From Bathynomus jamesi (lineage: Eukaryota; Arthropoda; Malacostraca; Isopoda; Cirolanidae): DNA of 64,000 bases. The stretch is taken from contig JAJOZX010001862.1 in NCBI GenBank assembly GCA_023014485.1, positions 278,501 through 342,500 of the forward strand. The letters run 5' to 3'. A program made the translations under genes and the position numbers. The notes beneath the pieces are model-generated. The model was not told the origin of the DNA. It did no database searches and was given only the letters and a program-made list of their open reading frames with translations. Of the stretch, positions 46,329-59,497 are shown piece after piece (the first letter of the stretch is position 1; each line of letters starts with the position of its first letter).

Positions 46329-47937
46329 CAGGGTGTCCCAGGAGGAAATGTCAAGAATGCACCATTTCACTCTTTGGGTATTTCTAAGTAGAAAGTATTA
46401 TATCGATATGGGTCTGATTCCCAACTGTTACCGAGATACAGGCCTCTACATTTGGGTAATTGAAACATAATAAAAAGGCAATCTTAGATACTATTTAATG
46501 ACACTTGTGGTTTACAAAAAGTACAAACATACAATACACTATTGCACTTATTGCAGAATGGTTTCAAAGTGACCCCCTACTTCTTCAATGCATGCAGCGA
46601 GCCTCCGATCCATAGAGTCTTGCCAAGGAAAATGCGGAAGTTCATTTCTGAGGTTTAGGAACGCATCCTGTATACGTGCAACCAACTGCTCCCTAGTTTC
46701 GGGCTTACCCCGCTGATAAACGTTACTCTTCAAGAACCCCCAGACAAAAAAAATCTAGCGGAGATAAGTCAGGCGAATGAGGGGGCCATGCCCACAGGTC
46801 CTCCACGTCCAATCCACCTTCCTGGAAACTGTTGATTTAAGTATGTAGTAACCTCCCAGCCGTAGTGAGGTGGTGCTCTATCGTGTTGCATCCACATCCG
46901 TTGTCTGAATGCAAGAGGTACATCATCAAATAAAAGGGGAAGGACGTGTTCTAAAAAATTTCTGTATTGTACAGATGTTAGGCGGCCCTCAATGAAATGT
47001 GGCCCAATGAGGTAGTTTTGTAGCAATCCGCACCAAATGCTAACAGAAAATCTGTTCTGAAAGTTACTTTCAACTACAGCATGGGGATTGTCGTGAGCCC
47101 AGGTGTGTGAATTTCGAGTGTTGTTAATTCCATTCCGTGTGAACATTGCTTCATCTGTGAAAAGGATGTTATTCAATGATTGCTGATTAGTTTGTAACCA
47201 ATTACAAAATTGCAAGCGTTGTTCATAATCTGCTGGTAAAAGATGTTGCACCCTTTGGAGATGGTATGGATACAAGCCATTGTCATGTAGAATTCTCCAT
47301 ACCTGCATGCGTGGAACCCCAGTTGTCAATGATATTCGCCGGACACTCGTACCTGGACTCCGCTGCACTGCATCCAACACTTCTTCATCTCTTCGTATTT
47401 GCTGACGCTCACTCCTTGGCTTAGGTAATGAACCTGTCTCTCTTAAAGATCGAAACGTATTTTGTATTGTACAGCGATCTGGTGTGCGGAGATTTGGATA
47501 ACGTCGCTGATATTCTGCAATGGCTGCGACAGCATTTCCATTGCAAAACCCATACACAAATAACATGTCTGCGTATTCTTTTTTCGAGAAAACTGCCGGC
47601 ATGGCTTGAAATGTTGCTTGAGCACTGCACCTCGACGTTTGCAGAGTACACAACACACCCTGAAAAGAAACATGACTCAGTGAGCAGGTGTTAAGACGTA
47701 CCTAAATAAATAATGTAAATAAATAATGTGAGGATCTGCACAGTTGCCAATGTATCATTAAATGTCATTGAATATTATCTAAGATTGGCTTTTTATTATG
47801 TTTTAGTTACCCAAATGTAGAGGCCTGTATCTCGGTAACGGTTGGGAATCAGGCACATGTTGATATAATACTTTCTACTTAGAAATACCCAAAGAGTCAA
47901 ATGGTCCATTCTTGACATTTCCTCCTGGGACACCCTG
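46329..47937 (-). mobile_element. Nearly complete Tc1/mariner-type element with ~170-bp inverted repeats
   Basis: Both ends begin cagggtgtcccaggaggaaa and are flanked by TA. The inverted repeats are unusually long, about 170 bp, running in to tacccaaatgtagaggcctg and agatt near 46490 and 47770, with a few percent mismatch. The 1,609-bp element encodes one transposase on the minus strand. It is the most complete transposon in the window, disabled mainly by two 1-nt frameshifts. Confidence 0.95.
46548..47602 (-). pseudogene. Mariner-superfamily transposase with two frameshifts
   Basis: A likely start is the methionine of MPAVFSKKEYADMLFVYGFC at 47602; the frame itself opens earlier. Residues 1-115 are the two helix-turn-helix domains, ending in LYPYHLQRVQHLLP. 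The first catalytic aspartate is D150 in LFTDEAMF and the second is D241 in WMQHDRAPPHY. Near 46785 an extra G and near 46750 an extra T in a T run shift the frame on both sides of the SPDLSPLDFF segment that holds the third aspartate. The last 61 residues (46548-46733) are in frame again. With the shifts discounted, 41 residues separate the second and third aspartates, a DD41D spacing, which differs from classic mariner (34). The role would be cut-and-paste transposition at TA sites. Confidence 0.85.
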
Positions 47938-48312
47938 TACTATATATATATTAATATTTTAATTATTTTCCCTATTATAACTCGTTTTAGCTCCATTTAA
48001 AAAAAATGCATTCTTATCGGGAAAAAACTGTAATTTTCAAATTTGTCACAGTAATTTTTCAGGATTAAATTGTAAACTGTCTAATCTCAAAAAAATGTTT
48101 TTTTTTTTTTTTAAAACAAATTATCTTTTACAGCTTTTACAGTTCGCTTTTGTCCGCGATTTTCTTGATTCTTTAATTATTATTTGTTGAACAAAATCTG
48201 AGACAGGAAGAGTTTAACAAAGTCAGTGAGGATAATTCCTAGATGGAGATAACTGGTAAACATTTCAACTTTGTTATAAAATAGGAGATACGAGAAAATT
48301 ATAATTAGGAAA

Positions 48313-48359
<47 letters not shown>

Positions 48360-48364
48360 CCTTA
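47938..48364. other. Spacer with AT tract
   Basis: AT-rich, with T and A runs near 48100 and (AT)n at about 48318-48356. No gene is seen. Confidence 0.55.
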
Positions 48365-50249
<1,885 letters not shown>

Positions 50250-50405
50250 GAAGACAGACACAGAAAGACAGACACAGAAAGACAGACACAGAAAGACAGA
50301 CACAGAAAGACAGACACAGAAAGACAGACACAGAAACAGACACGAAAGCAGACACAGAAAGACAGACACAGAAAGACAGACACAGAAAGACAGACACAGA
50401 CACAG
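50250..50405. repeat. 14-bp minisatellite
   Basis: About eleven tandem copies of gacagacacagaaa, the first six nearly perfect, then a shifted, imperfect copy, then more perfect ones. Because 14 is not a multiple of 3, all frames cycle through [12 protein letters not shown] repeats. These are not a gene. Confidence 0.9.
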
Positions 50406-50697
50406 GCGAACAGAAGAAATATAGGTAGGAAAAAGCGTATTATCATAAGTTTTGTTTGCCCACCTGCTTCGAACTAGGTGTGTTTACCTTCTTTGCAAAC
50501 CCGTCACATTTCACGCTGACTTAAGTAAAAGCAAACTTACGGCCTCGAATGGATTGGTTACGTGTAATCTCTGTTGCATGGTCATTACCACGAAGATATA
50601 GTTCATGCAGTAATCACGCAACACGTATGCAGGCCGTTTAAATATGGTAATTTCAAATGCATATTTCAAGCGGTTGTAAACATTTGAAATTATTACT

Positions 50698-50735
<38 letters not shown>

Positions 50736-50769
50736 ATATATATATATATAATAATATATATATATATAA
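50406..50769. other. Spacer with AT tract
   Basis: Unique sequence, then (AT)n with interruptions at about 50702-50769. No gene is seen. Confidence 0.5.
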
Positions 50770-51413
50770 TACACACAGACCGTGCATGGAACAAGGAACT
50801 CTTCTGGGATAATTAAATCCACTATAGTCCGAATAAGTAATGGTAAATGACAAATACCATAATTTTTCTTTTTCATGATGCTAGCCCGACGTGGGCAACG
50901 GGTCTCTCGCAAAGAGGTCCCATAAATATAGCTTCCCTCACCAGCTATCTGCAAAGCAGACAGGATCCAACTTTGGGACATGGATCTAGGGTTAAAGCAG
51001 CCTAGCCCCACTACATTTAGAACCTCAATATAAGTAAAAGACTCGTTGCATTCACGTCGGATTGAATAAATCAAAGAAAAAGGGGTAACTATTATATTTT
51101 TAGCCAAAACCAAAACTTAAACCTCAACTGGCAGAATTGAGCGTCTACTTTTCAAGGCACATAACATGTCCGTTTCATGATGGGAATGAACTCAGACTGG
51201 TTCCCTGAGTTTTTTATGATACACACAGACCGTACATGGAACAAGGAACTCTTCTGGGCTTGCATCATGAAAAAGAAAAACTATGGTATTTGTCATTTAC
51301 CATTACTTATTCGGACTATAGTGGATTTAATTATCCCAGAAGAGTTCCTTGTTCCATGCACGGTCTGTGTGTATCATAAAAAACTCAGGGAACCAGTCTG
51401 AGTTCATTCCCAT
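50770..51413. repeat. Two-level palindromic repeat
   Basis: Inner palindrome: arms 51181-51258 and 51334-51412 (tgggaatgaactcagactgg and its complement) around a 75-nt loop. That loop together with the inner right arm (about 51262-51374) is in turn the inverted copy of 50770-50881, so a larger hairpin with a ~380-nt loop is also possible. The 380-nt interior (gctagcccgacgtgggcaac and onward) is unique here and has no coding character. (AT)n tracts border both sides. Confidence 0.8.
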
Positions 51414-52740
51414 ATATATATATATATATATATATTTATTTATTCATTTATTCATTTATTCATTTAGATTTGCATATATTTATTTATTTATACATATAAT
51501 GATAATAATGACTACCCTAAAATAGGAAACCAAATGTTTTCAATAAGAGTATCGCGGAGGCTGTTTTCTTCGTGTCAGTGTATACTAAGGGCACAAGGTC
51601 ATGAAACAGAACTTTCGTATGTTTTAAATTGGTCACAGTGAGAGTTTAAAGCTTCAATTTTATTCGTTTGTGTTCGTTAAAGTTCATTTTATACGACAAT
51701 GTTCGTCCTTTTTATGGTTTAAAATTGATTTCTGATTTTTTTTAGTTTTTCCTTTATTCATATTTCCTTCCCTCGTTTTTATTATATATATCGGTTGGTT
51801 TTGACAAGTACATAAACGTTCACTCCACAAACATTCTTTAGAAACACTTTCATGCTGGTCGTAAACTTCGTACATGTTTATATAATGAAATCACTCAAAT
51901 GAGATTTAATAATGATATTGTTGTTAATATATTTTTTTCTTCTTCTTCTTCGTATGAAGTTCCTCTGTCCTGATTTTTTTTTCTTTGAGTGGTCTTTACG
52001 TTTCGTTTCGTTATCCGCTCATTTTGTTAACTAAGATTGAAAAAACGTTAATATCCACAAATATCGTCCTTTCAAAGAGTTTTTGTTAGTAAAAAGCAAA
52101 CAAAACGACTTTTTCCTCACAAAGCAAATTGTTTCGGGCTAAAATCCAAAACTTTTTACTAGAAAAATTGTTTGCTTTCGAAGACTAAATTTTGTTTCCG
52201 TTCCCTCGAAATGAAGTTACGTTTACCCTCTTTCGAATCTGAGGGGAAAGCTTTTGTTTTTGTTGGCTGTAAAAACTGTGGAGAGAATTTTAGCGTCAGA
52301 AAACAATATCTGAGACAAATGTTCTAAATATTGTTTGCTCTTTAAAATGAACCTTTGAAATGTGAGATCTGTTTACTCGCCTTCGGGTTTATGATCGAAC
52401 TTAGAACGAGGAATGGCGGAAAGAAAAGGGTTTTATACCCATATAAAATTTTTATTAATTATTTAAACCCAAACATAATAAAGGGATGGACGTCTATTTC
52501 CATGTTAATCTAACCTTTATTAGTGAGGGAGAGAGATGAATAAAAGCCCCTTCCTGAGCCATCATGATCAGGCCTCGGTCTACATGGTCACTGAACACTA
52601 AACACAGTTGTCTACCGATGAGCTATACATGTATCGTACTTATACAAAGCTTGGAAGAGGTATGCTCTGTCTAATGCAATCCCACACGGTACATTAGCAT
52701 CTCGTAACAATCCAATCAACCTCAATGGTTACAGTGGAAA

Positions 52741-52819
<79 letters not shown>

Positions 52820-53058
52820 CGTGACCTATTTTCAAATGACAAAAAATAACAGTATGGAAACTAACATCGTATGTACATATTAGACTTAACATCGTTTTCT
52901 CAATTCTCAACTCATCCCATTAAACTAAGTTCATTCTCCAACACGGAATGTCACTCCAACATTTAAATCCGCGTTTGTTTATCGGTGCATATTATATAAT
53001 TATGGACCTACATACAAAGAAATGCATAGGAAAAGGTTTTAAATAAATAAATAAATAA

Positions 53059-53109
<51 letters not shown>

Positions 53110-53483
53110 GCATGCATCCATGCATGTTGTATACATGATTTTTTTTTTAAAGGAACGTTCGTTCACCGCCCATTGTTGATGCTTCGTGCGTTTAATTAAT
53201 TAAGGCCCCACCACAGCAAACATGTCCACATGTAAAAGAAGCGTTACAGCCTCATTTTGCGCGTAAGTCAAAATAGAGCCAAATCACGAGTGAATTTTTT
53301 TGATGAGGTCCTTCAGTGGCATTTCGTGCGTTGTCTTTCTCTTCGTGCGTGAGAACAGCCGTTGAACGCGAAATTAGAATTCCTTTTGTTGACTTTTGCG
53401 TTTGGGCCGTAGTCTTATAATTTGTATATCGGTAGAACTTGTTGGAAATAAATGGAAAATTTACAACTGTTTTATTGCATTTT

Positions 53484-53484
<1 letters not shown>
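51414..53484. other. Spacer with microsatellites
   Basis: (AT)n at about 51414-51436 then (ATTT/ATTC)n, (CT)n/(CA)n at about 52747-52820 and (CA)n at about 53063-53107. A possible tRNA-like A-box fragment on the minus strand near 52605-52625 lacks a B box. No gene is seen. Confidence 0.55.

Positions 53485-53537
<53 letters not shown>
53485..53537 (+). repeat. Run of 53 consecutive G
   Basis: A pure G homopolymer of 53 bases in otherwise AT-rich DNA. Poly-glycine or poly-proline frames across it are artefacts. On the G strand it could form stacked quadruplexes. The length is likely uncertain because sequencers miscount such runs. Confidence 0.9.
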
Positions 53538-53538
<1 letters not shown>

Positions 53539-54402
53539 TTGGATTTGTTTTCTGTTGGAAGTGGGTGGGGTTGTGGTTGGGGAGGTCCCCACAATGCGCT
53601 CCCGATAAGGTGCCAAATCAAATTCAAATGTATGATCGCGAATTAATATTGAAATAGTGTAACAGTTGTAAGAACACACTGTCAAATATAGCAATTCGTC
53701 TATGCTGCTTGAAGGCAATGAAAACACCTATAAAGGTGTTTCATCTTAAAGATGAGAGAAAAACGTTACGCGCTTGTCATTTAAACCCTTCTTTGACAAC
53801 CTATTAAGATACGAGTTAGATAAGTCAATGCGAGTTATGCCTTGCCACTTAAAACGTTACAGGTTTTGGTTATTTTGTTAGATTTTTGCGATTTATTGTT
53901 TGTTTTTAAATCCAATTTATTTGAATCTCTAACATTCTTGTTCGTTTTTTGCCTACATGCAATGCTTTCAGAGAGAAGAGAGAGAGGAGAGACAGTAAAT
54001 ATAAATGTACAGTCAGAAAAGCGCTCGCTTCCTTTAGAGGAATTGCAAATAATGTATTTGAATCACGTATAAAATGGAATATCGTTCATTTCGTTGAAGA
54101 TGAAAGGTGGAGCCTTTCCCGTCTGAATTACACTGGTAAATTGTTCTCAGTGGGGTCCGAAAAAATATTAATACTTTGATAAGACTCGAGACTGTATGCC
54201 TTCTTCGACCATCTACACACACACACACACACACACACGGTCCTCGTTCCCGTTTTTAATCACTTAACACGACACGTTCTCCAATTTATCAAGATATTTG
54301 TCTCATTAAAATCAGATTTGCTTAGAGGTAGGATAGAGCATGCAAAAGGGAAACGGGGCAGAGAGAGAGAGAGAGAAGAGAGAAGAGAGAGAGAGAGAGA
54401 GA

Positions 54403-54435
<33 letters not shown>

Positions 54436-54439
54436 GAGG
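53538..54439. other. Spacer with CA and GA tracts
   Basis: (CA)n at about 54217-54238 and an interrupted (GA)n at about 54360-54434 that borders the CR1 element. No gene is seen. Confidence 0.55.
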
Positions 54440-56565
54440 GGGGGAGGAGAGTTACAAGGAGTTACAAGGAAAAGAAGTACCTCAAAAGGCCTTGCGGCCC
54501 ATACCGAGGAGGTACCAATGGCAACGGGTGCCAGGGAAAATTTTGTCTTTCAAACTATGCTAGCAGTAGTAGAAAACTGGATAGAAAAGTAGAAGGCTCT
54601 CTCCCCACCCTCCGCTCCCTCCCTGCCAGAGGCAGGTACGGAAAAAGGTTGAAGAAAATACCTTGACCCTGGAAAAGTAGCCAAGGAAATTTTACAGGAA
54701 AGTGGAGAATATATAAATAGCTCTATATTTAGCTTGCTCACAGAGACACCGAGCAAGCGAACTCCTGCAGAGTTTTCTGAGGTTTTAATCTTAAACTATG
54801 AGTGTGTTCTGTACTTTGTCTAGCCTATTTTTAAACAGATTTACACTTTGACTGGAAACATCCTCTGAGGGAAGTTGGTTTCCAGATATCAACTATTTTA
54901 CAGGAAAAAAATTTCCGCAGACTGAGGTCCTAAATGTCTTTACACACTCAAATAGTGTGCAAGATTTCGTCTAACCTTTTCTTGAACTGATCCACAGAGG
55001 AACTGTTCACAACTTCCGAAGGTAACCTGTTCCATGTGTCACAGATCTTATACGTAACGTAATTCCCACACACACTAGTCCTAAACCGTTTCAAATCCAA
55101 CTTCCAACCATTGTTGCGATTGGGTTATCATTTAAACTAAACATACTTCTAAATCGACATCGTTGAACCCTCGTAGAGCTTGAAAACCTCGATCAGTTGA
55201 CCGCGCAGCCTCCGAGTTTCAAGCGAAAACAAGTTCAGGGCGCGTAACCGTCGATTGTAGCCCATATGCCTAACGGAAGGGATCAACTTTGTGGCCCTCG
55301 CCTGCACTCGCTCCAGCCTCTCAATATCTTTCCTGAGGTGGGCGACCAGAACTGCACAGCATACTCCAGGTACGGCCGAACAAGGGAATTGTACAGTGAG
55401 AGCACAATCTCCTTGTTCCGAAACTGAAATTGCCTCCTGAATAACCCAATAGTTTCTGGGCTTTCTTTTCCATCTCTACACACTGTTTCGTAAACTTAAG
55501 GTCGCTGCTAATTAGCACACCCAAGTCCTTTTCTAAATCAGTCACCTCGATATTACTGCCCAACATCGAGTAGTCCGACTTGGGATTGGCGTAGCCAATG
55601 TGCATCACTTTGCATTTACCCAAGTTAAACGGCATTTGCCATTTTTCGGACCACTCTCCTATCCTACCTAGGTCCGCACGCAGTTCCTCGATCGCTTCGG
55701 GCGTCCCAACATTGGCCCCAAGCTTGGTGTCATCAGCGAATTTGGCGATCCGACTGACGATGCCACCGTCGATATCATTTATGTAAATGGTAAACAACAG
55801 TGGCCCCAAAACGGAACCCTGAGGAACCCCACTAGTGACCGAGGCCCAACCCGAACTAGCCCCTTAATTACCACCCTCGCCGCCTATTCCTCAGCCAGTT
55901 TTCAATCCACCTACCTATTTCCCCACCGATACCCAGCGCGCGCACTTTCGCCATTAGCCGGCGGTGAGGTACCTTATCAAAGGCTTTCTGAAAGTCGAGA
56001 TAAAGTATATCAATCGCCCTACTCTTATCGTACTCACTCAACATGACGTGGAAAAACTCGAGCAAGTTGGTGAGACACGACCTATGCCGTCTAAACCCAT
56101 GTTTGGGAGTCCCCAAGCGTAGGAATCCAAATGGTCAACGATTCTATCAGCTATTATCCTTTCTAATAATTTACCTACAACTGAAGTGAGACTAATAGGA
56201 CGATAGTTCCCTGGACTTTCGTGATCCCCTTTCTTAAAGATAGGGGTCACGTTGGCCTCTCTCCAGTCACCAGGCACCTGGCCCATCTCCAACGATTTGT
56301 TGAAGACTGTAGCCAGGTGGGGAGCCACCTGGTCGCGCACTTCTCGCAAAACACTGGGGAGAAACTGGTCTGGCCCAGGAGCCTTAAACGCGCTCAGTTT
56401 GTCTATTCTATGAGCAACGACTGTCGCGGTACATCTAACACTATCCAGGTCAGCACCTTCGTGCCTCACAGCTGGCTCGGGGATGACGCGGGTATCCTCC
56501 CTGGTGAACACTCCCGCAAAGTACTCATTAAGCACCTTAGGGAGAGAGAGAGGAGGGGGGAGGGA
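54440..56565 (-). mobile_element. CR1-type LINE, 5'-truncated, minus strand
   Basis: The minus strand from about 56560 gives VLNEYFAGVFTREDTR, IDKLSAFKAPGPDQFLPSVL, NVTPIFKKGDHESPGNYRPI and SLTSVVGKLLERIIADRIVD. A shifted frame continues GFRRHRSCLTNLLEF and YLDFQKAFDKVPHRRL (catalytic aspartate). Next are GPLLFTIYINDIDGGI, FADDTKL, KCKVMHIG, LEKDLGVLIS, LVRPYLEYAVQFWSP and LKRFRTSVCGNY, and a 3' UTR rich in purines at 54440-54780. RT blocks are all present but frameshifts (near 56090, 55860 and 55330) disable it. The FKAPGPD and YRPISLTS motifs place it with CR1. Its 5' end meets a (GA)n stretch at about 56540. Confidence 0.9.
54785..55030 (-). repeat. Tandemly duplicated C-terminal segment of the CR1 LINE
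   Basis: On the minus strand the ORF C-terminus FRTSVCGNYV ... NRLPSEVVNSSSVDQFKKRL (to about 54950) is followed by a second, diverged version: FRTSVCGNFF ... NQLPSEDVSSQSVNLFKNRL and a stop near 54795. The second version shows the same order of motifs, so a segment of about 150 bp is duplicated in tandem. Confidence 0.6.
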
Positions 56566-57163
56566 GAGGGAGAGGGAAATATGAAACATCTATTAGCGAG
56601 AAAGTAGTTGACTTATGTCATATTTTATCTCGTATGATCGTTTGGTTCATTGACTTTATTGTTAGTTGCACCTTCATGTCAATTTGTGCCACTTAATTTC
56701 CTGCTATGATTATATCTCCGTCTTCCTTCTAAGGTAATCAATATCTATTTGTGGAGAAGCGGAGTGGAGTAATCTGGCTTCCACTGTAAGATTAGAATCT
56801 TGTTCTCAAAACCGTAATAAACCCGTAATGCGTAGTCGTTTACTAGAAATTATATAGAATTTAGCTCGTAAGAGTGTACTGTCTTACGTGGCATTAGTCG
56901 TAATTATTGAGTAACGTCTATGTTCATCGAGTCAATCATCTTTCATCTAATTACCATCTCTTGCGGTGAATAACACCCGAGATCACTCGATTAAAATCCA
57001 TATATTTATCTTTGTAAAAACATATTTTCAAAAGATTTTTTTTTTCCATTATGAAAATTATGCAAAGTTGGTTGGTTGGCTTTTTCTTTTAAAACGATTT
57101 TACTGTACCAAAATTATATATATGAAAACCCCAAGAAAAATTCCTTCTTTTTTAACATTATTA

Positions 57164-57202
<39 letters not shown>

Positions 57203-57215
57203 AACACAATATATA
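56566..57215. other. Spacer with ATT repeats
   Basis: AT-rich, with (ATT)n at about 57159-57202. No gene is seen. Confidence 0.5.
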
Positions 57216-57435
57216 GGGTGAACCAAATGTAGGTGGACAGTAAATGATAACGTTTATTTGAGAATACATATTTAATTTTTTGTATACTATAATACAAAAT
57301 AAAATTTAAATAAATTTAGTTATAATATTTAATATAATATAAACAAACACCATAGTTATAATGAACACCATAGTTATAATATAATATAACACAAACCGTA
57401 TTCAACCTACTGTCCACTACTTTTGGTTCACCGTG
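57216..57435. mobile_element. Tc1/mariner-type MITE
   Basis: The left end gggtgaaccaaatgtaggtg (first two bases of the usual CA lost) and the right end (reverse complement cacggtgaaccaaaagtagt) form an inverted repeat with TA on both sides. The 220-bp interior is AT-rich and non-coding, with a short direct repeat of accatagttataatg. Confidence 0.75.
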
Positions 57436-57463
57436 TATATCAACAAATGTCCCTTAGTATACA

Positions 57464-57537
<74 letters not shown>

Positions 57538-57538
<1 letters not shown>

Positions 57539-57722
57539 GTAAACCCACAAGGAAAAAAATTGATCCAAGCTCTTTCGTGTATTCAGAAGTACACCTCGTC
57601 AGGAATTCCCTGACGAGTTGTACTTCTGAATACACGAAAGGCCTTGGAATAATTTTTCTTTTTCCGTATGGGTTTACATCATTCATTATTCATTCACGTG
57701 TTTAATTGTGAAATTCATCCCA
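57538..57722. repeat. Inverted pair of hammerhead-ribozyme cassettes
   Basis: Two arms meet head to head at ggaattcc (57602-57609). The left arm (57538-57601) carries on the minus strand CTGACGA, stem II GTGTA/TACAC, GAAA, and then the tail aatttttttccttgtgggtttacat. The right arm carries the same on the plus strand. The outer right flank (attcattcacgtgtttaattgtgaaattcatccc) is the inverted form of the flank at 46133. (CT)n/(AT)n borders the left and (AT)n the right. Confidence 0.85.
57604..57650 (+). ncRNA. Hammerhead ribozyme motif with complete core
   Basis: In order: ATTCC (57605-57609, stem I), CTGACGA (57610-57616), a stem-loop in which TGTA pairs TACA around an eight-base loop (stem II, one bulge), GAAA (57636-57639), the self-complementary GG/CC pairs of stem III ending in T (57644), T at the cleavage position (57645), and GGAAT (57646-57650) pairing with ATTCC. 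All conserved core bases of a type I hammerhead are present. Stem III has essentially no loop, which in the hammerheads known from Penelope-like elements and retrozymes implies action as a dimer. Activity was not tested. Confidence 0.65.
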
Positions 57723-57801
57723 TATATATATAGAATATAGATTATATATATATATATATATCTATATATATATATTATATATATATATATATATATAGTA
57801 G
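57723..57801. repeat. Imperfect AT tract
   Basis: (AT)n with several interruptions, between the hammerhead cassette and a LINE tail. Confidence 0.85.
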
Positions 57802-57935
57802 AGCCTAAAGCTTAAAGGCCAAATAACTAAAATAAATAATGCAACTTCACAATTATTTATGTAATTGTAAATTGTAGAACAAATGTATTTATTTTTATTA
57901 TTAATAAAGGTTATTCAATTGAATTCAATACTCGT
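57802..57935 (+). mobile_element. LINE 3'-terminal fragment with ATTCA-type tail
   Basis: Runs from gagcctaaagcttaaaggcc through atttatgtaattgtaaattg to aataaaggttattcaattga, ending in a short ATTCA-type repeat. The copy at 22405-22560 (minus strand) is the same family. Both are truncated at an (AT)n tract. The parent LINE clade cannot be told from the tail. Confidence 0.55.
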
Positions 57936-58110
57936 GTGTCGTACGAAGTAATATCTCTTATTTTCCAGTTTATTTTACTTTATTTATACATATTTATTTA
58001 CCATGATTACTTTATATTTGCACGTATGTATGCATAGTCCTGTAATTTTCATTAATTAGAATTATATTTAGTGAGAAATAAAATGAGAGGCATTACTTTC
58101 GTACAGCCTC

Positions 58111-58193
<83 letters not shown>

Positions 58194-59088
58194 ATTATAT
58201 ATATGGCAAGTGTGTGTGTGTGTGTTTACTGTATATGCATATGTATGATATTTAGTAAAGTCCCCAAGCATAAAGATTCCTCCTCGGCTGAACTTAAAAA
58301 AATAATGAAAACACTGCAGTATTTGAAGCCACTACGAGCAGCTGAATTTTTTATGAAGACCATAAATGCATTAAAAGTAACCAGAATAAATAAAAGAATT
58401 ATAGAAAAGAAAAACCCCAAAAGAACAAAGATTTTCATTGTTTTTCTTTCTTTTTACTGTCGAATGAACGAAAGGTCAATCCGCGCTTGGATGTAAGCGG
58501 AAGATATTATTATTATTATTATTATAAACTGCTCTTATAATGAATATGTTAAGTTCGTATATGAAGACTGGTGAAGCGTATTCTCATTATGAACTATTGA
58601 TATCCGTACGATATTAGACGCCTTTTTTTAAATAGAAGATAATGTTCCATCGCGTAGATTAAGAGATACCTACGAGAAAATCTTAGTCTTGACCTTGTTA
58701 GGGTGGTTTTTCTTTAGCGAGACACGAACTTTGATTTCAAGCTACTTAATTTACGGATCGTGACAGCCGTACTTACTCGGGGGACACACAGTTTATTTAA
58801 TATGCAAAAGAGAAAAATGCGAAGATGGAGATACAAATTTTAGTCTTTCTCGTACGCTGTGAGAAGGTTGAAATTTCTATTAAAAAGTTTACCGTGAAAC
58901 TGAAGAGAGACAGAGAGAGACAATAGGATTTTGTGTTCGTTCCTACATGAAGAAATGTCTTGTACTTTGTAAAATAGCGTATGTTTAATATATAAATAAA
59001 TCTATGACAAAAATTTGGTATTTAAATGCAATGATATTCAAATATTTAAACAACTTCATGTCTAGAAATACTCTAAAAAAAATTCTCA

Positions 59089-59134
<46 letters not shown>

Positions 59135-59429
59135 CATTATTTTGAATAAGTATATCTATTAAAAAAAAAACAATGCATTTAACTTAATTCTGAGCATAAC
59201 TCGTATGTACATATATGAACGAAAATTGCAATAAATTTTGTGAGCAATTATTAAAATGAATTTGCCAAAATGTTCTCGAGGCAGAGGAAATTTATTTAAT
59301 TAACGCTTTTCCAGCCTGGAGGGAATTTTTTACATAGTTTCATTAAATATTTTTGTCAAAATTATAGTTATTTTTAAAATTCATCTTAGTGCCTTGACAG
59401 ACAGATTTTTTAAATTCTCTTCCCGTGAA

Positions 59430-59497
<68 letters not shown>

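Noticed and set aside
53396..53727. Poly-glycine and poly-proline frames
   Set aside because: They come only from the 53-base G run.
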